Shown here in pieces: positions 24,073 to 32,005 of a DNA stretch of 60,841 bases. Every line of letters starts with the position of its first letter. Within the stretch, counting starts at the first letter, position 1. The notes under the pieces are model-generated. The model was given only the letters and a program-made list of their open reading frames with translations, ran no database searches and was not told the DNA's origin. The translations under genes and the position numbers were made by a program. This DNA comes from Desulfobacca_B sp046538075 (GTDB taxonomy: Bacteria > Desulfobacterota > Desulfobaccia > Desulfobaccales > Desulfobaccaceae): the NCBI GenBank assembly GCA_046538075.1, contig JBKHJN010000014.1:1-60841 (forward strand), written 5' to 3'.

Positions 24073-25944
24073 CTAAAACTTGGGCTTGATCGGACTAGAT
24101 TCCTTGGCGTCTGCCTCTAGTTCGCCATCCCGTTCCATTTTGGCCAGGGCCTCGAACCGGATGTCCATGCCCAACACTCCCTGGATTTCATCTTCCTCAT
24201 TGCGGATGGGTACGCTCACGGTAATACATAAGGCTTTGGTAAAGAAAGATGTATAGAAATCAGAGACATATACCTTCCCCGACTTTAAAGGCTCAATAAA
24301 CCAGACGCGGTCTGAAAAATCCTCACCCAGCTTCATGGTCTCATACTTGGCCCGATCCACAATATGAGTAATATTCCGGGTAATCTTGTTGCCTTCCAGA
24401 TTAATGACATACATAAATTGGATGAAGGGGTTGGCGCTCAGGACCTCTTGCATTACGGGTTCCTGGGTGGCTGGCACCATGCTGCGGATTTCTTCCCGTT
24501 CGGCCAGATCTTCGGCCAGGTGCGCGGCCACCTCGCGGGCCTTTTTCTTTAACAGGTCAAATTCCGAGACAAATAATTCGGGTAGATGTTTACGGGCTAG
24601 GGTCTCCATCTCATTGTTGGAGATGGAGGTCACCCGTCCTTCGTTATACATTTCGGTGATGCGATTCGAGATCTTGATGACCCCGGGATGACGCTTGTCG
24701 ATCGCCTGATCACCGGTCAGCCCCAGGCGGGTATTGAGCCAATGGGCAATCCCGGCCCGGCCGGTCTTGTCAGTGATGGTAATGGTGATCGGCCGCCTCA
24801 GAATCTTATCAGTATCAAAGATATTGTAAATTTCCGGATTTTTCATCAGGCCGTCAGCGTGAATGCCGGCGCTGGTGGCATTGAAATCCTTGCCCACGAA
24901 CGGATAGTTGGGAGGTATATGGTAATGCAATTCCCGTTCGAAATACTCGGCGATGTCGGTGATCACCGTGGTATCGATGCCGTTGGTGTCGCCATGCAAG
25001 GCGATGTATTCGATGATCAAGGCCTCGATCGGGGTGTTGCCGGTGCGCTCGCCAAATCCCAGCAGTGACCCGTTTACCGCGCCGCAGCCATAGAGCCAGG
25101 CAGTGGTGGCATTAATAAAGACTTTGTGAAAGTCATTGTGGCCATGCCATTCCAGTAGATGGCTGGGCACCCCCGCATCCTCAATAAAGGCCCGGATCAA
25201 CTTGGGTACCCCCCGCGGCAGTGCGGCGCCGGGGTAGGGGACGCCGTAACCCAGGGTATCGCAAAGCCGCAGCTTGATATCAATCCCTGATTCCTCCCGC
25301 AATTTCATCAGTTCCATCGCAAAAGGAATACAGAAGCCGTAAATATCGGCCCGGGTGACATCCTCTAGGTGACAGCGGGGCACGATTCCCAATTCCAAAG
25401 CAGCATTGACAATCCGGAGATAATTGTCAAAGGCCAGGCGGCGGTCCAAATCCATCTTGTAAAAGATGTGATAATCCGATGCCGAGGTCAGGATACCGGT
25501 TTCTTTGAGGCCCATCTCTTTAACCAACGGCAGATCCTCAGGTTTGGCCCTAATCCAGCCGGTGATCTCCGGATATTTATAATCCCGCCCCAGGCAACGC
25601 TCCACCGCATCCTTGTCCTTTTGGCTGTACAGGAAGAACTCGCACTGCCGGATGACTCCATTAGGCCCCGACAGTTTATGTAACATATCGAAGATATCTA
25701 CAATTTGCCGGACGGTATAGGGGGGCCGGGCCTGTTGGCCATCCCGAAAGGTGGTATCGGTGATGACCATTTCCTCCGGGGGGGAGGGCATGACGAATTT
25801 ATAATCAAAATCGATGCGGGCGATGTCAGTATAAGGGAAAACCCCGCGCATCAAATTGGGGCGATCCACCTCTTGCAGCCGATGCTGCCAGAAACTGGTA
25901 TGTTCATGCTCGAGGAGCCGACGCTCTTTATTCCAACGGGCCAT
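24073..25944 (-). CDS. HMGL-like synthase, probable Re-citrate synthase, with C-terminal Cache/PAS-like domain
   Basis: 623 residues. The TIM-barrel half (about 55-400) has DTTFRDGQQ (63-71) and the metal-binding EWHGHNDFH (HGHND at 267-271), as in isopropylmalate/homocitrate/Re-citrate synthases. The FRDGQQARPPYT version fits the Re-citrate synthase clade rather than LeuA. Re-citrate synthase makes citrate from acetyl-CoA and oxaloacetate with opposite stereochemistry and is known in clostridia and some sulfate reducers. The last part (about 500-605, IQFMYVINLEGNKITRNITH; VWFIEPLKSGKVYVSDFYTS; VPIRNEEDEIQGVLGMDIRF) looks like a Cache/PDC sensor fused on by a helical linker; such a domain would normally be extracytoplasmic, but no membrane helix is present. 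It could be allosteric. Citrate identity is inferred. Confidence 0.85.
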   Translation of the reverse strand: MARWNKERRLLEHEHTSFWQHRLQEVDRPNLMRGVFPYTDIARIDFDYKFVMPSPPEEMVITDTTFRDGQQARPPYTVRQIVDIFDMLHKLSGPNGVIRQCEFFLYSQKDKDAVERCLGRDYKYPEITGWIRAKPEDLPLVKEMGLKETGILTSASDYHIFYKMDLDRRLAFDNYLRIVNAALELGIVPRCHLEDVTRADIYGFCIPFAMELMKLREESGIDIKLRLCDTLGYGVPYPGAALPRGVPKLIRAFIEDAGVPSHLLEWHGHNDFHKVFINATTAWLYGCGAVNGSLLGFGERTGNTPIEALIIEYIALHGDTNGIDTTVITDIAEYFERELHYHIPPNYPFVGKDFNATSAGIHADGLMKNPEIYNIFDTDKILRRPITITITDKTGRAGIAHWLNTRLGLTGDQAIDKRHPGVIKISNRITEMYNEGRVTSISNNEMETLARKHLPELFVSEFDLLKKKAREVAAHLAEDLAEREEIRSMVPATQEPVMQEVLSANPFIQFMYVINLEGNKITRNITHIVDRAKYETMKLGEDFSDRVWFIEPLKSGKVYVSDFYTSFFTKALCITVSVPIRNEEDEIQGVLGMDIRFEALAKMERDGELEADAKESSPIKPKF

Positions 25945-26294
25945 AATTTCTCTCCAGTCAATATGCTAAATTGCCAGTCTTACTGGTCAGGGGGCACCAG
26001 AATCCGGCAAAGGATAAATTTAACAGGTTCGCTTTTGGGGGCATCCGGGCATCTAAGTCCGGCTATTGGGACACCCGCTGACCAAGCTTGCTGCGCACAA
26101 GAAGCACTGATGTCTGGTCATTCATTACCAACATAATTTTACTATAAAAATCTAACAAAGGCGAGGTCATTGTCAAGCTCATACCTTGCACCGCTGCCTT
26201 AGCAATAAGTTACTAATTTAACAAACCAACTGCCAGGCCGACTTTAACCGGAAATTAAATCTGGCTTGCCAGGTTTAACCGCTTGGTCCTGGGT
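25945..26294. other. intergenic region between aspS end and the synthase gene
   Basis: 350 bp; nothing recognised as a gene or RNA. It must hold the promoter of the minus-strand synthase gene, whose start carries the usual GGAGAGAA site. Confidence 0.5.
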
Positions 26295-28076
26295 CTATCG
26301 ATCCAATCGGATCCCCAGTTCCAGAAGCTGGCTGAGATCTACCGGGGCCGGGGCCTGGGTTAAGGGGCAGACCGCTTTCTGAGTTTTGGGAAAGGCGATG
26401 ACTTCGCGGATCGATTTAGCCCCCGCCAGGATCATCACCAACCGATCAAAACCGAAAGCCACTCCTCCGTGCGGCGGGGCGCCGTACTCCAGGGCCTCCA
26501 ACAAAAAGCCGAACCGCTGCTGGGCCTCCGGCGCCGGAATCCCCAGCGTCTCTAAGATGCGTTCCTGGAGGTCGCGGCGATGGATACGGATACTGCCGCC
26601 GCCGATCTCACTGCCGTTGAGCACCAGATCATAGGACCGGGCCCGGACTTGGGCAGGATCGGTGTCCAGCCGGTCTAAATCTTCTTCCAAGGGCGCGGTG
26701 AACGGGTGGTGCACCGCCACATGCCGTTTTTCTTCCTGGTCGTATTCCAACAAAGGGAATTGGGTAATCCAGACAAAGTCATAGGTGTCAGGACGATCCA
26801 GATGCTCTTTCTTGCCCAGATGCAACCGTAACTGGCCCAGGGCAGTATTGACCACCAGGGGCGAATCAGCAATAAACATCAACAGATCGCCGACTCCGGC
26901 TTGCAGGCGTTGGTTAAGAGCTGCCTGCTGGTCGGGAGTGAAATACTTGGCCAGAGGCGACTGCCAGCCTGACTCGGTGAGCTTGATCCAGGCCAATCCT
27001 TGAGCCCCGTAGATCCCGATGAAATCGGTCAACTCCTCCAATTCCTTCCGGGATAAGCGGGCCAGCCCCGGGCCTCGGATGGCCTTGACAATTCCGCCTT
27101 GCGCCACCACCTCGGCGAATTGGCGAAACTGGGCCTGCCCGACGATATCGGTGACTTCGACCAGCTCCAGGCCAAAACGCCGATCCGGGCAATCTACCCC
27201 GAAGCGATCGAGACATTCATCATAGGTCAGGCGGGGGAAAGGCAGGGAGAGCTTTTTCCCCAACACTTCCTGGAACAAAACCGCCATCATTCCTTCTACT
27301 ACCGCCATGATATCCGCTTCGCAGACAAAGGCCATCTCCAGATCAATCTGGGTGAATTCCGGCTGCCGGTCCGCCCTTAGATCTTCATCCCGGAAACAAC
27401 GGCAGATCTGATAATAACGATCGGTTCCGGCCATCATCAGCAACTGCTTAAAAAGTTGGGGGGACTGGGGCAGGGCAAAAAACCGCCCGGGATTGGTGCG
27501 GCTGGGGACCAGATAATCCCGCGCCCCTTCCGGAGTGCTGCGGGTCAGGATCGGGGTCTCGACTTCGATAAAGCCCTGGTGGTTGAGATAATTCCGCACC
27601 ACCTGAGCGGCTCGATGCCGGAGCAGCAGATTATGCATCAAAATGGGCCGACGCAGATCCAGATAACGGTAACGCAATCGGATGGCTTCAGCGGTATCGG
27701 GTTTATAGTTTTCCAGCTCAAAAGGGGGAGTTTTTGATAAATTGAGCAGCCGCAATTCCTCCACCGCCACTTCGATCTCGCCGGTCGGCAGACTGTGGTT
27801 GGCCATCCCTTCCGGCCTCATGAAGACCACGCCGCGCACCGCCAGGACATATTCATCCCGCAGGACATGGGCCTTGAGATGGGCGTCAGCATTGACTTCG
27901 GGATTGAAGACCACCTGGGTGATTCCCCCCCGGTCCCGCAAATCTACAAAAATTAATCCGCCATGATCGCGGCGCCGCAGCACCCAGCCCATCAGAACCA
28001 CTTCTTGCCCTAAGTTCTCGGCCCGCAAGTCTCCGCAGCAATGGGTGCGTTGTAAACCGTCGAGAGAATCTAACAC
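26295..28076 (-). CDS. aspS: aspartate-tRNA ligase
   Basis: 593 residues, the bacterial-type size. N-terminal OB-fold anticodon-binding domain (VVLMGWVLRRRDHGGLIFVD, about 22-41), class II motif 2 (YQICRCFRDEDLRADRQPEF), the bacterial GAD insertion, and motif 3 near the end (GGVAFGFDRLVMILAGAKSIR). It charges tRNA-Asp (or also tRNA-Asn if GatCAB is present). The start is a GTG at 28076 with AAGGAG 8 bases before; the longer open frame overlaps hisS. It begins 1 base after the hisS stop, so the pair is tightly coupled. Confidence 0.97.
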   Translation of the reverse strand: MLDSLDGLQRTHCCGDLRAENLGQEVVLMGWVLRRRDHGGLIFVDLRDRGGITQVVFNPEVNADAHLKAHVLRDEYVLAVRGVVFMRPEGMANHSLPTGEIEVAVEELRLLNLSKTPPFELENYKPDTAEAIRLRYRYLDLRRPILMHNLLLRHRAAQVVRNYLNHQGFIEVETPILTRSTPEGARDYLVPSRTNPGRFFALPQSPQLFKQLLMMAGTDRYYQICRCFRDEDLRADRQPEFTQIDLEMAFVCEADIMAVVEGMMAVLFQEVLGKKLSLPFPRLTYDECLDRFGVDCPDRRFGLELVEVTDIVGQAQFRQFAEVVAQGGIVKAIRGPGLARLSRKELEELTDFIGIYGAQGLAWIKLTESGWQSPLAKYFTPDQQAALNQRLQAGVGDLLMFIADSPLVVNTALGQLRLHLGKKEHLDRPDTYDFVWITQFPLLEYDQEEKRHVAVHHPFTAPLEEDLDRLDTDPAQVRARSYDLVLNGSEIGGGSIRIHRRDLQERILETLGIPAPEAQQRFGFLLEALEYGAPPHGGVAFGFDRLVMILAGAKSIREVIAFPKTQKAVCPLTQAPAPVDLSQLLELGIRLDR

Positions 28077-28077
28077 C

Positions 28078-29346
28078 TCAGGCTCCTTCCTTAGGGGCGA
28101 GCCGGGTGGCCAGAATCGGAACCACGTCATCCAGGGAAATAATTTCCTGGCCCCCACCTGCCATATGGCGTAAAGGGACCTGCCCGGCGGCCAATTCGCG
28201 GTCACCCAGAATCAGCACGTAATCGGCGTTACGGCGGTCGGCTATACCCATTTGGGCCTTCAGAGAGCGATCACTGAACTCCATTTCTGCTGCCAATCCT
28301 AGCTTCCGGATTTCCTGCAATAGTTGAAATCCCCGGAACCGGGCGGCCTCACCCAGAGCCGCGATAAATATTTGCGGGTGCGGCATTGCGGAAAACCGGG
28401 GGTCGGTGATTAACGCGGCCAGCCGTTCCTGACCGATGGCAAAGCCCAGGGCCGGCAGGTCCGGTCCGCCCAAGGCTTTAACCAAGCCATTGTATCGCCC
28501 GCCGCCGGCAATCGCATCCTGGGCCCCGAGTTGGGTGGTTAACACCTCAAAGGCAGTACGGGTGTAATAATCCAGACCCCGCACCAACCGGGGGTTCATC
28601 TCATAGCCGACCCCAAAGCTGCTCAACAGCTCCAAAACCCGGTCCAGATGCTGTCGGCAGTCCGAGCACAGTTGTCCCATCAGGGTGGGGGCCGCGGCCA
28701 CGATCTCCTGGCAGGCCTTGGATTTGCAATCGAACACCCGCAAGGGGTTGCTGCTGACCCGGCGCTGGCAGTCGGGACACAGATCATTGGCCCGACCGGC
28801 CAAAAACGCGGTTAATTCTTCTTTATAGCCGGGCCGGCAACGGGGGCATCCCAGGGAATTGACCACCAGCCGCACCTGCCGGAGGCCGAATTTCTCCAGC
28901 ATGTCCATCAACATCAGGATCAGTTCGGCATCCAATTCCGGGGTGTCTTCCCCCAAAGCCTCGCAATTGATCTGGTGAAACTGGCGATAGCGCCCCTTCT
29001 GGGGGCGTTCGTAGCGAAACATCGGGCCGATGGTAAAAAATTTTTTAACTCCGGCTCCCTGGTCCAGACGATTTTCCAGAACGGCCCGAACCACGGACGC
29101 AGTGGCCTCCGGCCTTAAAGTGAGAGAATCCCCATGTCGATCTACAAAAGTATACATCTCTTTTTCGACAATGTCAGTGGACTCTCCGATAGAACGGGCA
29201 AAGAGTTCGGTATGTTCCAGCAAAGGCAGGCGCAACTCCTGGAACCCATAATACTGGAAAACCTGACGGGCTTGCTGTTCGATAGCGTACCAACGGGCTG
29301 CCTCCGAAGGCAAAAGATCTTTCATGCCCCGGACCGCCTTGATCAT
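28078..29346 (-). CDS. hisS: histidine-tRNA ligase
   Basis: 422 residues, the normal length for HisRS. Class II motif 2 (FTIGPMFRYERPQKGRYRQF), the His-specific LVRGLDYYTRTAFEV and the C-terminal anticodon-binding domain (AEMEFSDRSLKAQMGIADRR) are present. The start is the ATG at 29346 with GAGGAG upstream; the frame is open to 29442 but that extension has no ribosome site. First gene of the hisS-aspS pair, an arrangement common in bacteria. Confidence 0.97.
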   Translation of the reverse strand: MIKAVRGMKDLLPSEAARWYAIEQQARQVFQYYGFQELRLPLLEHTELFARSIGESTDIVEKEMYTFVDRHGDSLTLRPEATASVVRAVLENRLDQGAGVKKFFTIGPMFRYERPQKGRYRQFHQINCEALGEDTPELDAELILMLMDMLEKFGLRQVRLVVNSLGCPRCRPGYKEELTAFLAGRANDLCPDCQRRVSSNPLRVFDCKSKACQEIVAAAPTLMGQLCSDCRQHLDRVLELLSSFGVGYEMNPRLVRGLDYYTRTAFEVLTTQLGAQDAIAGGGRYNGLVKALGGPDLPALGFAIGQERLAALITDPRFSAMPHPQIFIAALGEAARFRGFQLLQEIRKLGLAAEMEFSDRSLKAQMGIADRRNADYVLILGDRELAAGQVPLRHMAGGGQEIISLDDVVPILATRLAPKEGA

Positions 29347-29477
29347 CCCGGACTCCTCCCCAAGACTGTTCAAAATTGATAAATTTAACAGCTTTAAGCG
29401 ATGACTGTCAACATTTTTGTGTTTTGGAAGAATAATCAGCAACCATGGCGGGTGATTAGGTCTGGAGGGCCAAAAAC

Positions 29478-29517
29478 GCCAATGCTCCGAAGTTTTTCCG
29501 GGCTTCGGAGCATTGGC
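29478..29517 (-). terminator. Rho-independent terminator of the cold-shock gene
   Basis: A perfect 15-bp stem, GCCAATGCTCCGAAG at 29478-29492 and CTTCGGAGCATTGGC at 29503-29517, with a 10-base loop. On the minus strand it is followed by GTTTTTGG. It lies 23 bases past the stop of the cold-shock gene. Confidence 0.88.
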
Positions 29518-29539
29518 AGGCAGTAACTTATTAAGATAT

Positions 29540-29743
29540 TTAAATCTTTACCACATTGCGGGCTTGGGGACCCTTGTTGCCCTGGACTACTTCAAACTCG
29601 ACCTCCTGGTTTTCCTCCAATGAGCGGAACCCTTCCGACTGGATGGCACTGTGATGCACAAATACATCCGGACCGCTCTCTCGGGAAATAAAGCCATATC
29701 CCTTGGAGTCATTAAACCACTTAACTTTGCCTTTTTCCTTCAT
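29540..29743 (-). CDS. cold-shock domain protein
   Basis: 67 residues, a complete CspA-type OB fold. RNP1 is KGYGFI and RNP2 is DVFVHHS. It binds single-stranded RNA/DNA and melts mRNA structure. AGGAGG lies 11 bases before the ATG. It is monocistronic, with its own terminator; the gap upstream is over 300 bp, room for the long structured 5' leader usual for csp genes. Confidence 0.95.
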   Translation of the reverse strand: MKEKGKVKWFNDSKGYGFISRESGPDVFVHHSAIQSEGFRSLEENQEVEFEVVQGNKGPQARNVVKI

Positions 29744-29995
29744 TATTATAAGGAACCTCCTAAAAATGTAAAACAGTTGCCTACCCGCCAGGCAGGACCA
29801 AGAGAGCAGCCAGAGAAAAAAATCGGGACCTCCATGGCTGTTGTCCCAATCCCTTCAGGGCCACAGCCCCCAATAACGCCTGACCTGCTATCTACTGATC
29901 AGCTAAATACCATTGCGGTATCTTTATGTCAATTAAAAAAAGTCCTGTGGCAACGAAATTGTTACTAAATTGGGTCAAGCAAGGAACGGAGCCGT

Positions 29996-30043
29996 AGCCC
30001 CCTGCCCACCCCTCAAGGGGTGGGGGAAGAGGGGTAGGGGGCT
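29996..30043. repeat. nested G/C-rich palindrome (repeat family member)
   Basis: In the 336-bp gap upstream of the cold-shock gene (otherwise without genes). Outer arms AGCCCCCT (29996-30003) and AGGGGGCT (30036-30043); inner arms CCACCCCT (30006-30013) and AGGGGTGG (30016-30023). Followed by AGAGCTGTTT at about 30068-30077, as in the related copy near 36390. Confidence 0.7.
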
Positions 30044-30079
30044 GCAACCCTTAGCCCGTTCTTCCCAGAGCTGTTTAGT

Positions 30080-30991
30080 CTATTTTGTGGAAAGACGCTT
30101 CTTAAAATTTAGCCAGATAATATAGACAATCATAAAAATGGTCGAAACCGTGGCCGGGACCGCAGTTTGCTGGCTGAACAGGCTGAGGGCCAAGCCTCCG
30201 GCTAAAGCATAGTTTTTCAGGGTGCCCAGCAAAACCAGGCTGGTTATGGTGGGCGGTTTAATCTCTCTTAGCTGCGCCAGACAGGCAATTATCTCTCCCA
30301 ATAAAAAGGTGCTGGCTACGGCGATGAGGGCCACGGGAAGCAGAGATAACGGCTGCCCCAGAAACAGCTCCCGGTTGAGCCCGACGATGGTGTAGACGAT
30401 GACAAAAAAAGACCAGTTGGTAATGGCCCCCTTGACCGGCACCAGCCGCGCCGATAATTTGGACCACAGCAAAAGCCGCGAAAGGACCAGCGGGATCAGG
30501 ATCAGTTCCACCATAATCAGGATCAATTTAACGGGATGAATAAAGGCGGTGCCCAGCAGCGCCACCGCGATCAGCGGCGTGATAATCAAGGCCCCCAGGT
30601 AGGCGCCGATAGTGCCGATCAATGAAAAGCTGCTGTCGCCGTGCAACAGGCTGGTAAAGGGAATGACCGCTACTGCCGGCGGGACCGCGACCAATAAGAT
30701 AAAGCCATCAAAAAGGGCTTCATCAGCGACCAACAGATAACTCAATCCCAGCAGCACACCCCCCAGGACCAGGAAGTTCATGGCTAGTCCGACCAGCACA
30801 GGGGTGACCAAGGCGCGGGGAGAGCGGAAGACCTCGCCGGAGACCCCCATGGTGGAAAGGGTCATCACCACTGCCAGGGCCGGCAAGACCAGCCTTTCGG
30901 TCCAAGCCGCCAACTGCCCGGCCCCCAGACCCAGAGTCAGGGCCAGGATGAGGATGAAGTCACGGTTTCGCCAGAGGCGCCGCATGGCCAT
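30080..30991 (-). CDS. BASS/ACR3-type sodium- or anion-coupled transporter
   Basis: About 303 residues with nine to ten membrane helices (FILILALTLGLGAGQLA; PVLVGLAMNFLVLGGVLLGL; VELILIPLVLSRLLLW). The fold and size match the bile acid:Na+ symporter (BASS) superfamily, which includes ACR3 arsenite exporters; the substrate is unknown. The ATG at 30991 overlaps the stop of the cupin gene as TGATG, so the two are translationally coupled. The operon also holds a small cysteine protein upstream. Confidence 0.82.
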   Translation of the reverse strand: MAMRRLWRNRDFILILALTLGLGAGQLAAWTERLVLPALAVVMTLSTMGVSGEVFRSPRALVTPVLVGLAMNFLVLGGVLLGLSYLLVADEALFDGFILLVAVPPAVAVIPFTSLLHGDSSFSLIGTIGAYLGALIITPLIAVALLGTAFIHPVKLILIMVELILIPLVLSRLLLWSKLSARLVPVKGAITNWSFFVIVYTIVGLNRELFLGQPLSLLPVALIAVASTFLLGEIIACLAQLREIKPPTITSLVLLGTLKNYALAGGLALSLFSQQTAVPATVSTIFMIVYIIWLNFKKRLSTK

Positions 30992-31335
30992 CAATGGTGA
31001 TGATGGTGATGCCCGCTGTGGCCCCCGGCGGCCAGATAAAGGGCTGGTTCAGGCCCCGGGTTTTCCAGGGTGTAGGTAACATCCCCGACCAGATGGAAGG
31101 CCTGGCCCGGTTTAAGTTCCCAGCGGCCGTCGGGCCCGACCAGGACCGCCTGGCCGGCAGCCAGGCAGATAATTTCTTCATGGCCGTGGCCGGGCTTGAG
31201 TACCCGGCCGTGCTGTCCCGGCTCCAGGCAGCCGAAGACCAGGTAGCAGGCGTGGGTTTCCAGGTCATCCCGGCCCAGCACCGTTTCCCCGCCCTCGGCC
31301 CGGGCCCGGTTTAATAGATCATAAATTTTAAGCAT
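30991..31335 (-). CDS. cupin-domain protein with a natural six-histidine C-terminus
   Basis: 114 residues. Cupin core with GHGHEEIICLAAGQAVLVGP as the metal-binding part of motif 1 (G-x-x-H-x-H-like HGHEE) and a short motif 2 (FHLVGDVTYTLENPG). The protein ends AAGGHSGHHHHHH, six consecutive genomic histidines directly before the stop. Such tails can store or bind Ni, Co, Zn or Cu. It sits between a cysteine-rich small protein and a BASS-type transporter, so a metal or metalloid role is a reasonable guess. Confidence 0.8.
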   Translation of the reverse strand: MLKIYDLLNRARAEGGETVLGRDDLETHACYLVFGCLEPGQHGRVLKPGHGHEEIICLAAGQAVLVGPDGRWELKPGQAFHLVGDVTYTLENPGPEPALYLAAGGHSGHHHHHH

Positions 31336-31347
31336 TATTTTAACCTC

Positions 31348-31542
31348 TTAATTTGGTGGGATCAACGCCATAGAGGGCGCACAGCACCGGATCCGGGGGC
31401 CGTCCTCCACCGGCCCGGCATCGACCAATCGAGGTTCAACTCCGGCCCAGGCCGCCAGAAACTCATAGCCCAGACATTTTTCCGCTTCGTCGGCCTGGGG
31501 TTTGAAAAACCGGCAGTGGCGGCTACAGATCAGAGAACGCAT
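31348..31542 (-). CDS. small cysteine-containing protein
   Basis: 64 residues with five or more Cys in two groups: ICSRHCRFF near residues 5-12, EKCLGYEFL at about 22-30 and RIRCCAPS at about 52-59. The spacing could bind a metal or an Fe-S centre. No ribosome site is clear before the ATG at 31542. It ends 12 bases before the cupin gene and probably shares its operon. Not recognised as a named family. Confidence 0.55.
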   Translation of the reverse strand: MRSLICSRHCRFFKPQADEAEKCLGYEFLAAWAGVEPRLVDAGPVEDGPRIRCCAPSMALIPPN

Positions 31543-31589
31543 TGGCTAATGATGGATAAAACAAAGACCAGCTTCTATCCCCTAAACGC

Positions 31590-31615
31590 AAAAAAAGGGG
31601 ACGGCAACCGTCCCC
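31590..31615 (-). terminator. Rho-independent terminator after the Cys-rich peptide gene
   Basis: GGGGACGG (31597-31604) pairs perfectly with CCGTCCCC (31608-31615) around a 3-base loop. On the minus strand it is followed by TTTTTTT (31596-31590). It ends the peptide transcript before the small Cys protein gene, or attenuates read-through into it. Confidence 0.85.
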
Positions 31616-31638
31616 TCTCGCGTCTGTAAGGTCAAGGT

Positions 31639-31701
31639 TTAACAGGATTTCTTACACTTGCACAGACCCGATGAGGACTTTTCCACTTTATTAATCTTCA
31701 T
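31639..31701 (-). CDS. 20-residue cationic Cys-rich peptide
   Basis: An ATG with AAGGAGGTTAATC before it opens a 20-codon frame: an N-terminal half MKINKVEKSSS and a C-terminal half GLCKCKKSC ending in TAA. The three cysteines (C-x-C-x3-C) and lysines (net positive) suggest metal binding or a peptide precursor. It has a complete transcription unit: promoter with palindromic operator about 70 bases upstream and a strong terminator about 25 bases downstream. Too short for family assignment; it could also be a regulatory leader peptide for the operon that follows (small Cys protein, cupin, transporter). Confidence 0.6.
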   Translation of the reverse strand: MKINKVEKSSSGLCKCKKSC

Positions 31702-31747
31702 GATTAACCTCCTTCTTGGAGCATTTTTAAAAATTTGGTAGGTTATT

Positions 31748-31764
31748 TGTCACTTCTTGTGACA
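31748..31764 (-). promoter_or_regulatory. leader inverted repeat upstream of the Cys-rich peptide
   Basis: TGTCAC-TTCTT-GTGACA, six-base arms, located between the -10 box and the peptide ribosome site. It may be a protein-binding site or an mRNA hairpin. Confidence 0.45.
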
Positions 31765-31774
31765 GCTGATTAAA

Positions 31775-31801
31775 ATTATAGATCTTCAAAGATCTTGTCA
31801 A
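31775..31801 (-). promoter_or_regulatory. sigma70-type promoter with palindromic operator in the spacer
   Basis: On the minus strand TTGACA (31801-31796) and TATAAT (31780-31775), both perfect matches, with a 15-bp spacer. The spacer holds AGATCTTCAAAGATCT (31780-31795), a perfect 7-bp inverted repeat around CA. A perfect-match promoter with a short spacer under a palindrome is the picture of a tightly repressed unit, but no regulator gene is adjacent. Confidence 0.65.
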
Positions 31802-32005
31802 GAGCGCCAGGCCTAAATATCTCACCCGGGCAGCAAAATCTTGAACCCAGACATTTTTTGTCAGGGCTGATTAGTCATGGCATTAATTTGTTTTCATAAT
31901 CAAAGCTGTGTGTTATGCTGCCAGACGAAAAAACCCAATCACCCAAATTTCCCGATCTGATCGAAGCTTATAAAACCTAAACGCGGTTGGCAAGGAAGGA
32001 ACCGG

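Noticed and set aside
28077..28205. Longer start for aspS
   Set aside because: Lies within hisS and lacks a ribosome site; the GTG at 28076 has AAGGAG.
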